NCBI GenBank assembly: GCA_010093485.1
Contig: MU001504.1
Coordinates: 187,333 to 251,332, forward strand
DNA from: Karstenula rhodostoma CBS 690.94
Taxonomy: Eukaryota > Ascomycota > Dothideomycetes > Pleosporales > Didymosphaeriaceae
DNA: 64,000 bases
Direction: 5' to 3'
Position 1 is the stretch's first letter. Each line of letters starts with the position of its first letter. Below are positions 24,691 to 36,867 of this stretch, in pieces. Under the pieces are notes generated by a model. It saw nothing but the letters and a program-made list of their open reading frames with translations. It was not told where the DNA came from and did not search any database. The translations under genes and the position numbers were made by a program.

Positions 24691-25371
24691 TCCAGGCTGT
24701 AGATACAGGCCAGTATTCTGAGTGAACGACACTTAGAAATACGCTTACTGAACAAGTCTTAGTGTCTTTCAGCGGCCACGGCGGTGCATGTGGCTTAGAA
24801 AGTGGCGATCTTATGGGTCATTGCTACCATGTACCTTTCTACCTACCATCTATACATTCTGAGACATCTACAAGGTCAAGGCGGGTGTGAGTTGGCCTTC
24901 CCCCATGCTGGCTTCCTCGGAGGTGTTCGTCGACTTCTGACGAGGCTGAAGTGGCAATTTTTAACCCGTGCTTCTCAAGCAACATGTTCTCGAAGCTTCG
25001 CTCTGGCAAGTAACCTAGGGTACATAGCACTCGTTCCTGGAAATCTGCCTTCGGTTAATTAGCTGAGAAATAAGGCGCTCTTGGCATTTTCACACGCTGT
25101 GATTCGTTTATTGAGCCATCAATTCTATCTTCTAATTGGTTGATTATACGAGGGCGGATTCGAGAATCGCGTGTGATCAAACGTGGAGTGATACTGTTGA
25201 TGCGGTTCTTCAGCCTTCCGGTGAGACGATAACAGCACCATGCAGCTCGATGTTAAGCCACTAATGCGTGGGCAGGCTAAAAGCCTATATTGTCCAGCTG
25301 AAGGCACCAGTGTTCACCGAAAATCCTCGCCCGCTCTCCAAAATCGCTTCCTGTTCTCTTGCTAATCTTCT
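24691..25371. other. Intergenic before the ankyrin gene
   Basis: About 680 bp without a supported gene. Frames such as 24802-25062 overlap antisense frames and show no motif. The last 100 bp contain C/T-rich leader-like sequence before the ATG at 25372. Confidence 0.45.
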
Positions 25372-27863
25372 ATGGATCCGCTCTCAGTAGCAGCAAGTAT
25401 TATAACCCTTATCGCGGCTGCTGGGTCTATTGTGCAGCATTTGGAATATGTGAAATCTCGCATGACTCCTTACGCCGAGCTCCTTGCTATCATGAACACT
25501 GTAGGCAGCACTAGATTGCTTGGTTTACTCCACCTAACAGCTATAGGTAACAGATCTACAAGCAACTTTGATCGTTGTCCGATATGAATATGAATCGCTC
25601 AGAAACAGCAGAATACCGGCTGCGAGGCTGGTCTACCAGACCCTACCTGATACAATTAAGAGGCTCCAACAATGCTTGGATCAATTAGTCGATTTCGCAC
25701 ATGCGAACCTCGTGAGGAATGGAAAAGGTCTATCCCGCCTTGGACTGAGCAAAGCAAAGAGAGAACAGTTGGTCCACATTCGAGACGATATTTCAGACGC
25801 GCACCGCAACTTGCAATTGCTTCTTCACTCTGCGAATCTGTCAGTCTAATCTTCTCCGCCCCTGGTATTTACGCTCAGGATCAGTTCTAATAATTTTGAA
25901 GGCGTCGGACCCAGGAGCTGATGTCGAAGATAGAAGAAGCTGCTATTGTTCAAAACGAAAACCATAATCAGACTTCTACGGTCCTGGATGGAATAATTAC
26001 TCAATTATCGGCAGTCCACGATCTTCAAGGCGAAAATTTAAAAGGCAGTCAGCATACGCAGAGTGAAATCAGATCTGTTCTGGAACAGACAACATATGAC
26101 GGCGGCGATTCAACATCGACCCAGCTTCGGATAACAACGAGTATGCCTCTCAAAGCATGTGACTGGACTTGTAATTGCCAATGTCATGTTCGAAACCGAT
26201 CTCAGACTCCGCAATGGCTCTCGGCAGTTGTCGGAACGCTTTTTTACTGCTCTACAAATACACCGTCGCTTGACTTCCTACCTTGTAATACTACAGCCTG
26301 CTTCAGGTCTCAATCAACGTCCTCTTATCGGTTCACATATTATTTTCCGAGTTGGATAATGCGTGCAGCTCTTGTCTATACGACTTGGAACAACGTACAA
26401 GGAGAGAACTCGTCTTGGAGTGTTAAAATGCCGAAGGAAATACCGCTTTATTCTCCCTGTTGGCATTACATCCAAGGAGGATTTGTAGAGAAGATTCGAG
26501 AGCTTCTGCAGTTGCGCCAAATGTCACCGTACGACATTGGGCCGGACGGAGTTTCTGTTCTGCATGTAAGTTGTGAGGAGAGACTGGGATCACCCATTGA
26601 AAGTAATGAGGATGTCGTACTAACACTTTTATAGTGGGCAGAGTCATTCTGGCAACTCGATATATGCTCTCTGCTAATGGCGACGGGAGCAGACTGGCAT
26701 TTCAAGGATAGAGCGGGAAGGTAAGTAGCTGCTATTCCCAGCCAGGGTACGGTAAAAACTTAAAAATTATTGGCAGGTCACCATCAGACGGCGCATGGAG
26801 AAAGGTCCTGTTGAATGAAAATTCCGATGCCAGTGTGACTAGGTTGCGAGCACTCGTTGGGTCAGAGGACTCGTATGATCTCCAGCTCGGGCCTCTGCAT
26901 CGCATCATCCTGGGATTATCTAGTGCCGATTTTCAGATGCAATTGGACCTGGAGCCTTCACGAATAAACGATCTGGACTGGTTGGGATTGACCCCTCTGA
27001 TGTGGGCAGCGCTTAGAGGCAATCATACTTGTCTTAATATGCTGCTCTCACACGGCGCTCGAATCCACTTAACGGACTCAGAAGGGCGTACCGCTCTCCA
27101 TCATGCCGCAAGAGTTGGCTTTTTACAATGCGTCGAGGCTCTTCTGAATGCCGGGGTCGACCCCAACATTGCCGATAAAAATGGCCTCATTCCTCTCCAC
27201 GATGTCGCCTACTTCATCCCAAGCCCAGAGGTTGCAACCATAGTCACATCACTACACGGGTATGGTGCAGACCTTGAGGCGAGGAACAAAGATGGATGGA
27301 CCCCTCTGTTTATAGCCACTGACTTAGGATCACTCGAAGCTGTCGAAGCACTCGTCGAATGTGGTGCCGATGTAAATGCTCTGGATTTCAGCGATACCCC
27401 ACCCATCGGTCGTGCGATTTTCCGCGGGAACGATCAAATCGTTCAACTACTCTGTCAGCGTGGAATATTGCCATCCTGGAATTCAACTGATCACGAGTTC
27501 GTGAATGTTCTCGCCGAAGCAGCGGTGTGGGGAACGGTGAAGGTTATGGACATTCTATCGGACTCTGCTATTCCTCCGATAGAATGTAACATTACCAAAC
27601 TTAAGCATTGGTTCAATACATATCGCCAAAACAGTTATTCTACATACCGCTCACCTGAAGAGGAGCTCGCCGCCTTTCACCGTCTGCTCGATAAGAAGGC
27701 AATTCCACTGAGCCGTGCCGAGGCCGAGGAGTCGTTCGTCGCAACGAAAGACGCATTGAACAAAGAAAACGATGATAATGACGATAGCGATGATGTCGAT
27801 GTTTTCGAGGATGCTATGGAAGGTGTTTCCTTTTTTGTTGAGTCTGGTCTTCTCGCTGCTTGA
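25372..27863 (+). CDS. NLR-like ankyrin-repeat protein with fungal STAND-type N-terminal domain
   Basis: Probably a cytosolic recognition/incompatibility-type protein. Exons 25372-25500, 25547-25839, 25902-26565, 26635-26720 and 26777-27863 (introns 46-69 nt) keep frame and give 752 residues. The N terminus MDPLSVAASIITLIAAAGSI is typical of the Fungal_N/Helo-like domains that begin fungal NLR proteins. It continues through a predicted helical segment (ESLRNSRIPAARLVYQTLPD; AKREQLVHIRDDISDAHRNL). Residues about 470-620 carry ankyrin repeats: GLTPLMWAALRGNHTCLNML, GRTALHHAARVGFLQCVEAL, NGLIPLHDVAYF, DGWTPLFIATDLGSLEAVEA, DTPPIGRAIFRGNDQIVQLL. There is no NACHT or NB-ARC P-loop between them, so it lacks the NTPase of a full NLR. 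An acidic tail (NDDSDDVDVFEDAME) ends the protein. The first intron (46 nt) has donor GTAGGC. Confidence 0.82.
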
Positions 27864-28049
27864 CCCGTTGTAGTTGCCTCATAAACGATAGCATACGGAG
27901 GGAGGCGTTTCCCATTGAATGAGATAAGCTTGAAATCTCTACTTTGTGAGCGCGTCAGAAGACGCACCGAGGCCGATATATGGTCTCCAACAGAGGAAAG
28001 CGTCCTTGAGGTCATTCGTGGTATAGGTCTGTGAAGGTAGCGCTATCAC

Positions 28050-31000
28050 GTGCCACGTGATGGTGGTGGTGGTAGTGGTATCAACCACCGGAGGATGGCA
28101 GCGCCCATGTTCAGGCATGGCGCAGCCTTTTTGCGGCGTGGCCGGCGGCAAGCTCTTGATCACGGGATCTTGTCTTTCGTCGTGGTGCTAACATACCTCA
28201 CTTCTGACGACTGGCTACCGATTCCTATTGCCGGTTTCCGTTTACGGTCCCTCAGCAGATGGCGTCCTATGGTCGTATGTGAAAGATGGAGAGCAATCTA
28301 TGGTATATATCCCCTGCTTTCATGCCCGCCCAGTATGGCATAATGCCCGTGATATCTATCTTCCGCGCATTGGTGCTATGCCTGGGGACGTACAGATACC
28401 ACCTCTATCCAGCTCTTGAATCTTATAATTCTCGGGTCTTTGCACTTTTGACTAAACCATATGCAATGTAGTGGGCATGTCTCGGGTTAGGAGAGGGGCC
28501 TAAAGAATGAACAAACCAAACTTCATGCGTGGTCTAAAAGCGATTTTGAAAAATTGAATGGCTTTGGCGCTGGTTCTGAGTGTGTGAACTCCGCCTGCTG
28601 TGATGGAGGGCTGGATTATGATCATCACCATCGTTACTGCGAATATTAGCAATATGTCTGAGGATGTATAAATACCACCTAGTTTTCATTCTGACCTTTC
28701 ACGCTCTTTGCGGGGTTTCTTGGCTTTGACTAAGAACTTGGTCCTCACTATTCATGTCTGTGGTCGGGACAAAACCGAAAACTTCGAGTTTAAGAGACAT
28801 GTCTAGCGGGTCAGAGACTAGCGAATGTAAAATGCATGTTGGCCTCGTCTGCTTGGGTACAGTTGGTGTATCTAGACTGGATACAAGGCGGAGGATGGAG
28901 ATAGTAACGTGTATCATCGTCACCGCGCCCTGCGAGTGCTCGAAGCATGTGGGGGGAATGTATAAATACGGTCTCATTCTTCTCCTAAATCGGCACATAA
29001 AACTCCCAAGGATTTCCTTGGTCTTGAACAAAACTGGTCTAAAATCAGAGATGATGGTGTCCTATGTCTGGCGGATTAGAAGGAAGATGACTCCTCGATG
29101 GTGAGAGTTGTCATTACCAGTACGCGGCGGATGTGGTATTCTGCCTGGGGATATACCAATGCGACCTCGTTTGCCTTTTACTTGTACACACCACTCCACC
29201 CATTCTGATTAAACCTCTCTACATAGCAACCTGATTCCATGGGCTCCGAGCTCGGGGCGTTGGGGACTAAAGCCAATCTCGATTCTGATCATTTCTGGCA
29301 GACTAAAACACAATGTCTCCAGCATATGACTAGTTGGCTCTCCGTATAGAGGCTCAACACCATCAACGACCTGGAGTGGGATGAGCATGGTCATCATTAT
29401 TACCACCGCGTAATGCAGAGATTGGCAATCGGTTAACGGAGTGCATAAATAATACCTCATCGATTCCATACATAGACGGCACGATGCTTTTGGGTCTCCT
29501 GGGCCTTGACTGAAAGTTGAGCGACATAAAGCTTATGTTCTGCGCTAGGTAATGGAAGATGCCGGCTTGAATCATGGCCGGTTTCTCTGTGATCTTGACC
29601 GAAAATCGTTTGATCGCACTTCCATGTCTCTGTGGGTGCTGGGCTACTAGAAATGGGAGTTCGAGCGCCTGTAGTCTTTGAGCTAAAGTATAGATAGAAG
29701 CGACGCATGGCTCCTGGACTGCTTGTCTGTCATTGCTTTTCTTTCATATGTAGAGCGAAAGGGTGGACATGGTGGCAGGCATCGCCATGTGGTCCTAGCT
29801 ATTGCCACTACGTGCTGCAGAAGACTGTGCTGCAGAAGACTGTGCTTCACGAACTGGGCTATAAATACTCCCTCAATCGTAGTGTTGATCCTGCACACGA
29901 GGCTAGGTATCTCCATAACCCTGACTAAAACGTACAAGGCGGTGCTCGATGTCGTGTGGCCTGCGTTTTGGGCACTAAAAGCCGCATCCAATAACCCCAT
30001 GTCTGGAGACGAGAGATTGCGGCGATGGACAATCGTATTGCGGGTCAATGCTGCTTGGTTTTTTTATGTGTATCATCATGACTCCATGATGTAGAAATGG
30101 AATCTCGCGGCGGAGAAGGTGCAAGTACCACCTCAATCCTACTTCTGGGCCCTAAATCACTCCAAATATCTGTAGGACTTTGACCAAAAGCTCAACCCAC
30201 GATTGATCATGTAGTGTCTTTCGGGTTTTGGGGACTCGAAGGTCATTCCGAACGACTATTTATGGTTGCCTCTAGGTCCAGGACATATAGGAAAGCTATA
30301 AATACTTTCTCTCCTCTACTTGGATCTGGGTACACTTATTTGATTTCGAGAGCTTGACTAAAAGTTCAACTGCCTCCCACATATGTTCTGGGCCGTCTTC
30401 GGACTGGAAGCTGCAAGTAGCCATCTTCATGTCTGGCGCGCCGACCTCTGATCATTATCCACACAATCCCCCAGGAATGCTATTATTGCGTTCTGTAGCC
30501 GTTGAGGGCATACATATATTTCTGACCGCAATATCCCACTCTGCACACAACGCCAGACAACACTAACGATGAACGAACATAGACCGCCAGGGAAATTGTG
30601 CCCTGGACGCTGGAAGACTAAAATTCAACCACGATCAGTTCTATGTGTGGAGACCCAGACCTCTTACTTTCCTAACATACAGCTTTGTTGGTCTACATTC
30701 CTGGCACCAATAATCCTTGGTCGCAATCTTGATAGTTCCCAGCTCTGAAGATCTCTCAGTCTTGACTACAAATAGGTCCCCTTGCAAGGCATGTTTGCGA
30801 TGCTGGGGGACTAAAAGCAAAACAGAAGCGATCGATGGGTTTTGTGCTGGGTATCTCAGAGCGATTGCTCTAGAATCATCATCATCGTCACCCCCAGTCA
30901 TCAGTGTACGTCGGAGCTGCCATGATCATCTCGTGTGGTGAGATTAAGGTAAATGTGCACGCATACCATCTCATGATGTAACTTGATACATAATTTCAGG

Positions 31001-31160
31001 GGTTAGGGGAGGTATAAGCACACCCTTCGTTTCGCTTCTGCCTTACACACACTCCAGGTCTTTGCAACCTTGACTGAGAGCTAGCAGCTCGCCACACATG
31101 TCCTGGCTCATCGCGAGACTAAATGCGTCGACGATAAATCTTATGTCTGGAGAGCAAAAG
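28050..31160 (+). repeat. Array 4: diverged GACTAAAA-box array
   Basis: The longest and most degenerate array. Exact GACTAAAA remains at 29301, 29923, 30356, 30616 and 30809; one- or two-base variants sit at about 28449, 28728, 29022, 29268, 29510, 30183 and 31073. TATAAATA-type boxes at 28667, about 28960, about 29446, 29860 and 30297 lie 59-63 nt upstream of a TTGACTAAAA-type box. ATCATCACC or ATCATCATC tracts precede units near 28621, 28914, 29391, 30072 and 30878. GGCGCTGG and ATGTCTGG motifs also recur. No reading frame is conserved between units. Array 4 sits between the ankyrin gene and a decayed gene. Confidence 0.75.
29860..29930 (+). promoter_or_regulatory. Array 4 unit: TATAAATA and CTGACTAAAA
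   Basis: TATAAATACTCCCTC begins at 29860 and GACTAAAA at 29923, 63 nt on, matching the spacing of arrays 2 and 3. A CACTAAAA variant follows about 50 nt later. Confidence 0.45.
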
Positions 31161-31827
31161 GGTTAAAGAAAACATATATTGCCCTCATGCTCTCTGAGAA
31201 CCGCGCCCGCAACGATAAATGACTTCTGCTTGAGTTGTCTAAAATCGCAAGTGCTCCGAATGCATTTAAATTTGGAGCCTTGGGGACCATCGATATCTCT
31301 CCCTGTTTCTCTAGCTGTGCACAAAATTTGTCAATTCTGACACAAGTTTGACGAAAACTTATGCTCCCATGTTTAACATCCTAATTAGGGATATCGAAAT
31401 CATGAATAAAGTGAAAGTTTTGGCAAATCCATTTGAGGGGGGCCCCGAGGGCTGTGTATACTCAGCACAAGCATGCTACACCCGCGCAAGATCATATCGA
31501 TATCACTATCGCGGAATAAGCTCAGTTTCAAGCTCTTCAGTATCTCAGTTAGGCAACACTCTTGAAACTTCTGTATGGGGCAAAATTGAGACATCTGAAA
31601 CCACTGCGCCACATTACATAGCCCCGCCCGTCATGCCGCCATACATGGGCAACAGCGTGCCTGACAAGTAAAAAAAATCTACTCTAACCCTTCGGTAGTA
31701 TTCAGAAAACGACCATCTCAGATTCAAAAAGTTCACAATCTTCATTGGAAACCCATCTTTCGATGCTTCGTTGACGCTTTCTTGCGAACGGACGTTTGAG
31801 AACCAAAAAATATCTAGCAACAGCCCC

Positions 31828-32683
31828 ATGATTCCCGTCCTTAAGAGCCTTCCTTCTGAACTGCGCGATCAGACCTAAAATGAAACTACCAATGAACTAT
31901 TAGCCCTCGAATTGCCCGAACGTTTCGGAGAGACAAAGGACGGAATAATGCGCTATCTTCGCTCTCTGCTTCCCGTGAACCTAAGAAGCGACCCCGAACT
32001 TGTGGAGGAAGCATCGAAAGAACTACTTCGTCGCATGCTTCGCACTGCAGAGAGCGTCAAGGTTCCAGGGCCCGATTTCTTCGACAAACATAATACCAAA
32101 CGACACGACATGGGATGGTGTTCGTACTCTGGAGTTTACCGAGATCCAGGACATATACGCTCCCTGTCCTGGTATAGGCCAATCACATCTCAGTTTTACC
32201 ATGCACGATATCGTCTCTCATTGCCCAAATCTCGAAACACTTGTGTTCCGCATGTCGACATCAATGATGCATCGGTCATCGATCGGCAGCCCGGAACGCG
32301 TCTCCAGGCACATCCCCGAGCAACTTGCGAACGATGTCGAGAGGCCGATCTTGAGAGCCGGTCCATTGTTGAAATATGGGGAGATGCTGACTCCAAAAGC
32401 TCTCAATGAGGTCACGCAGATATTGCGTGTCCTCGAACACACCAACATTCGGCGGCTTGTCCTCAACTGCGCAAACGCAGGAGAGCCCAATCGTAGCACT
32501 GGATACACAGCTCCCGAGCCTCCGTACCCGCCCTTCCTGCCCTTTATAATGGCATTTCGTGATGAAGCAGAACTAAAGGGACGGAAGATCGAGATCACCG
32601 TGGATCTCCATCCCGACAAAGGGGGAAAGGATCGGACATTCAAGGAGGGATTCTCTTTCATTGAATATTGGGACTTTTGGTGA
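31828..32683 (+). pseudogene. Decayed gene, family not recognised
   Basis: From ATG 31828 a frame reads MIPVLKSLPSELRDQT, stops at TAA 31876-31878, then continues coherently (NETTNELLALELPERFGETK; RSDPELVEEASKELLRRML). At about 32085-32100 the protein-like sequence passes to another frame (NIIPNDTTWDGVRTLEF; CPNLETLVFRMSTSMM; RVLEHTNIRRLVLNCANAG) and ends at 32683 (FIEYWDFW). So there is one nonsense codon and one frameshift of about one base. The first stop could derive from CAA by C->T at CpA, the RIP context. Phrases such as SLPSELRDQ and CPNLETLVF recall fungal F-box/LRR-like proteins, but I cannot assign the family. Confidence 0.6.
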
Positions 32684-33122
32684 TCATCTTCGGAGCTTCA
32701 CAGGCTCTATATCAGGGCTGAAGGAGTTGACCAGATGTGTATATCACATGATCGCATGGAATTCGGTATGAAGGTTTAGCTTATAGTTTGTAGTTTAATT
32801 TGCCACAAATAGCTCTTGCTTCGTCAAGCATATCGACATGTGCACCCCAAAATGCCCCAAGATCTAATCGCTCGTGGTTGTACAGCTTACAGTTCACAGT
32901 GCAACTCGTATCTGCAACTCGTATCTGCACGTGTGATCAATCACGCTTATCTACTTCGAAACTAGAACAAGTCGCAGCTCACTGAATACGAACCACTTCG
33001 TATTCACCACCTCTTGGCGGCTCCCTGGGGGAACTTGTAGCTCAGCGCTGAAGTTGGAGGATCCAAACATTGTCCGACAACTCCATCCTCGCTTGCGTCA
33101 TATCTTACACTGAGCCGCCAAA
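32684..33122. other. Upstream region of the HET gene
   Basis: About 440 bp with no gene. It contains a short tandem duplication (CAACTCGTATCTG twice near 32905-32930) and a C/T-rich stretch before the ATG at 33123. Confidence 0.45.
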
Positions 33123-35021
33123 ATGTCCAAATTCGATTACGAGTCCTGTGCACTGCCATCGGCAGTCACACACATCCGCATACTTGAGCTTCGTCTGTCA
33201 GGATCGGCAACACCCCCCGGGGCTACCGCATTACCACCTAGCGGAACCTTCATTTGCAAGCTCTCTACCACATCGATAGAAGCGCCGCAGCCGTACAAAG
33301 CGCTCTCGTACACCTGGGGAATCGAAGGAAAGACAAGCTTCCTGGACATATCGGGAACCCAACTTAATATCACGCCATCTCTCTACACTGCTCTTCGGTA
33401 TATAGCCAGTTGGCAGGATGTTATTTATCTATGGGTCGATCAAGTCTGTATCGACCAGAACAATAACACCGAGAAGGCAGACCAGGTATTGCTCATGGCA
33501 GACGTATACAGCAAAGCCGAGCAGACCCTCGTGTGGCTGGGTCCAGCTGCAGACAGATCAGACGAACTGATGGATCTGTGGCTCTACGTTGGGCGTCAGG
33601 CGGAAGCCATGGGCCTGGAAAGCTATTTCACCAAGGAGAAAATCCATCGTCTGTTTGCAGTCATGGATAATCGTTACGTGGATGATTCTCTGGCAGAACC
33701 GTATCACCAACTAGTCGATGAAACGCGACCCCGATTCGAGGATTTGATGCAGGCAATGGTTGATCTCGATCAGCGACCCTGGTTTCATCGTGTCTGGATC
33801 GTGCAGGAGGTCAGCTTATGCCCGGACACCGTGTTTGTTTGCGGCCAGAAGATCGTTCCTGTGGAGTTTGTTCGACATGCGAGCAATATCTTCACGGCGG
33901 CATTGAAGCGGTCTAGGAATTCCACCTCCGACCGGAGCTTTCAAGAGCTTCTTTTGCAAGCGCAATCGCACCGCATCATGCCTCTTTTAAGCACGCGACG
34001 GCGTCGACAGGATTTCTCAAAGGCCCGTGGAGAGGGGGACGAGCTCTTTCTCTTGCTCAGGAAGCTCTTTGTTGAGAGTGAAACGAGAGCGACTCAGAAC
34101 CGAGATCGCATATACGGGCTGCTGGGTCTAGCTGTTGATGCCGAACAACTGAAAATCAAGCCAGACTACACTTGCTCGAAAGTTGGACCGATCTTTGCAA
34201 ACGCGGCGCGAGCCATGATCCAAAAGGGACGCGTTGAGCTGTTGAGCTTCTCCCAGTTCCCGAAGGAAGACGACATCGAAAGACTTCCAACTTGGGCCCC
34301 AGATTGGCGACCGAATCTTGCGTCGTCCTTCTATACCATCTTTGAATCTGCCGAAGATCACCTGATGAGTGCATCTGGAAGTACCCGCGTGTCTTTATTG
34401 CCGACAACTGACGAAAATGTGCTTGGTATCCGAGGATATTTGGTCGACTCGATCGAAGAGGTGGGGACTGTTTGGCATACTTCCGATGATCATGCGTCGT
34501 ATCTGTTGTTGTTCAAGACAATCCAAGACTTTTGCGTCAAGTCTGCCGCAAAAGACGAACCTATCTACAAGGATCCGCTACGACGAGCGGAAGCGACGTG
34601 GCGAGTGCCTGTAGGCGATCTCTACTGGACACCCGAGCTAGACAATGTCCGTGCTACCAAAGCGCTCGTTGAAAATAGATACCACGACTGTGTCAGGCTC
34701 TCTGAAGTCATTGCAGGAGGAGAGGAGGTATTGACAAGAGAAGAGGTACATCGGCTTCTAGCGGGGAGATACCGTAGTAACATGAGTGGAATGGATGGCA
34801 AACGCCCGTATATTACTCGGAAAGGATATCTTGGCATGTGTCCTGGGTCAGCGCTTCCAGGCGACGTGGTGGTCATTTTCCATGGCGCTAGGCTTCCGTA
34901 CGTTCTGAGGCCGCGGCCGGAAGGAGACAGGTATACGTTTTTGGGAGAGGCTTATTGTGACGGGATGATGGACGGGGAAATTTCAGAAGGTAGACAGGAA
35001 ACCTCCTTTTTCATTGAGTAG
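33123..35021 (+). CDS. HET-domain heterokaryon-incompatibility protein
   Basis: A single-exon 632-residue protein of the class linked to vegetative incompatibility and programmed cell death in fungi. The HET domain shows its three usual blocks: YKALSYTWGIEGKTSFLDIS (residues about 58-78), LWVDQVCIDQNNNTEKADQV (about 103-122) and MADVYSKAEQTLVWLGPA. A fourth conserved patch, RPWFHRVWIVQEVSL, lies near residue 220, and ENRDRIYGLLGL-type sequence (TQNRDRIYGLLGLAVDAEQL) near 330. The C terminus has the common tail MCPGSALPGDVVVIFHGARL. No NACHT, ankyrin or TPR region is attached. Its neighbours are decayed genes and array 4. No introns are needed. Confidence 0.93.
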   Translation: MSKFDYESCALPSAVTHIRILELRLSGSATPPGATALPPSGTFICKLSTTSIEAPQPYKALSYTWGIEGKTSFLDISGTQLNITPSLYTALRYIASWQDVIYLWVDQVCIDQNNNTEKADQVLLMADVYSKAEQTLVWLGPAADRSDELMDLWLYVGRQAEAMGLESYFTKEKIHRLFAVMDNRYVDDSLAEPYHQLVDETRPRFEDLMQAMVDLDQRPWFHRVWIVQEVSLCPDTVFVCGQKIVPVEFVRHASNIFTAALKRSRNSTSDRSFQELLLQAQSHRIMPLLSTRRRRQDFSKARGEGDELFLLLRKLFVESETRATQNRDRIYGLLGLAVDAEQLKIKPDYTCSKVGPIFANAARAMIQKGRVELLSFSQFPKEDDIERLPTWAPDWRPNLASSFYTIFESAEDHLMSASGSTRVSLLPTTDENVLGIRGYLVDSIEEVGTVWHTSDDHASYLLLFKTIQDFCVKSAAKDEPIYKDPLRRAEATWRVPVGDLYWTPELDNVRATKALVENRYHDCVRLSEVIAGGEEVLTREEVHRLLAGRYRSNMSGMDGKRPYITRKGYLGMCPGSALPGDVVVIFHGARLPYVLRPRPEGDRYTFLGEAYCDGMMDGEISEGRQETSFFIE

Positions 35022-35250
35022 TCTACAGGTCGGGAAAGTAAATCTGCTAGGGGGGTTCAAAAAGCTTTCGAAGCCTGGTTCCAAAAACTCTTTGACTCAT
35101 GATGTATGCTTGGTTTTCCTAAAGCAGGGGCAATGAAGGCTGATTCGGAAACACGCATACCTCATCACATCACAAGTGCTGCCAGGCCATAGTATCAGGT
35201 GCCCAGATGATTGTTAGGTCGTATTTGCTCTATCGTTAGATTTGCGCATT

Positions 35251-35837
35251 TCAACCAGTTGGAGGCTCCAGTCCAGCGATAATCAACTTCCATCTTCCAA
35301 TATGCACATGCAGATCGGAAAAACGATACTGAGGAGTGACAAGATGAATGTTCTCCACCGCATCGCGATGGCCCTTCAGAAGGGATTCAGAGAAGCGTAC
35401 TAGTGAAGTGACTTCCTGGAACGCGAAGGTGTTCGCGGAGAAGAACAGTAGAGATGCCTCGTGATAGATTTACCGAGATACGAGAAGGAGCGTAAGACAG
35501 CGACCAATTTCCCTGGGAGCGCGGCCGCTGACGACGCGGATCGGCTTCGCTGATCAGTACGAAGCCGTAGATCTTGGCCCGAATCTCTGGCGGTAGACGG
35601 AGAAGAGGTGATTGGGCGTTGATTCTTGCACTGTCAAACAGTAAGATGATCTACCCTTTCAGTAGCGTATATAGCGTCGACATACAGTTCAATGAGGCGT
35701 ATCGGGGTAACTTCAAGAGACAAAAAACCATTCGCTAGGACGGCCACCCGGTTCTTGTTCAGACGTTCCTGTATCGTCACGATACCGCCATGTGCCCGAG
35801 TCTTCTTAGGGCGGGGGCGAAGATTGTATGGCGCCAT
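35251..35837 (-). pseudogene. Decayed gene of the 'LLRLPPEIR..IY' (DUF7730/2EXR-like) family
   Basis: Minus strand. ATG at 35837 opens MAPYNLRPRPKKTRAHGG. A plausible 55 nt intron (donor GTATGT, acceptor ACAG) joins to ARINAQSPLLRLPPEIRAKI and YGFVLISEA, the hallmark start of a large fungal family. A frameshift near 35550 then moves to VVSGRAPREIGRCLTLLLVS, followed by R, TAA (35470-35472) and IYHEASLLFFSANTFAFQEV, the usual CRQIY(H/T)EASLLFF block; the TAA stands where Gln is expected, so CAA->TAA at CpA is likely. The frame ends at 35251 with WKLIIAGLEPPTG. So one frameshift plus one RIP-type nonsense. The family name is from memory. Confidence 0.7.
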
Positions 35838-36714
35838 GCTGCTCTGGAACGCCTGGGTCTGCTGAGGGGTGGGTGAGCTCAGTTGCCCGCCTCAACTTGA
35901 TTGTGTGACAACGCTGCTGACAATGTGCTTTATCGAGTCAGCAAATAGGTGTGAGACGAAAGGATGACAATCCACTCACTTCGAGGTGTAGGAGGCTTTC
36001 GAGACGTGACACGCAAGTAGTGCGCAGGCCACCCTCAGATGAAATCGAGTTGGAGGTGTAGATTCAAGGATTTTGAACGTTCGAGAGTGGGCTGAAGCTT
36101 TAAATGTATCTCTAGATCTCTGGGAACGTGTGTGCGGCGCGTAGGCCCAGCTGCGATCTGCTACACGAGCGTGCATGATGCCATGGTTACGCCATTGACG
36201 TGAACTATTTTTGAAGTGTTATACGATGTTTGTTGTTGCTTGCTTCGAGGCCTGGAGGATGTTCCAATTCCGTTAAATAGACAAAGCGATGGTATTGTCA
36301 GGGTCTAGTGTCGGCACAGTCCCAACTATCAACGTACGGAATATTGTCACTCGAAGCACAAGACGTTGCTGGAAAAAACTTTTGTTTGAACTAACTAACC
36401 GCCGCGGGCTGACTGCATAATGCGTCAAGACTCACCACAGCTCAGTGCGACGGCCAGAAGCCAGCCGAATGTCGATCTGATGTCCACCGCTCAGGGCGAA
36501 GAAAGATCACTCGCGACGGAAACCAGACAAGTCAGCCGCCTCCTGTGGCGATGGCTTGCCACTGCCGCGACCGTGACCGCGGGCGGCGTTGGTATATGAG
36601 GGGGCAACGCGTCCCCGAGAGTCCGTGTATGTCATACGGATTTGACCCGTCTCAGTCTTCGGCACACGGCCCAGCGTCTATCTGATGTTCACCCCGAAAT
36701 AGTCTACCAAATAG
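35838..36714. other. Intergenic, no gene seen
   Basis: About 880 bp between the decayed gene and the possible readthrough end of the coiled-coil gene. Short frames (for example 35976-36176 minus) show no recognisable motif. Confidence 0.45.
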
Positions 36715-36867
36715 TCAGTACTGGCATGACAGTGTACCGTAGAAGGACTCGAACACATATACCGCCTGTGAGTGCTGTGAGTGTGACATACCACGAAGAT
36801 ACTCGTCTCGCATCTTGGCAATAAGCTGCTGCATGTGCAACTCGGCAGCCCTTTTCTTGTCAGCGGC

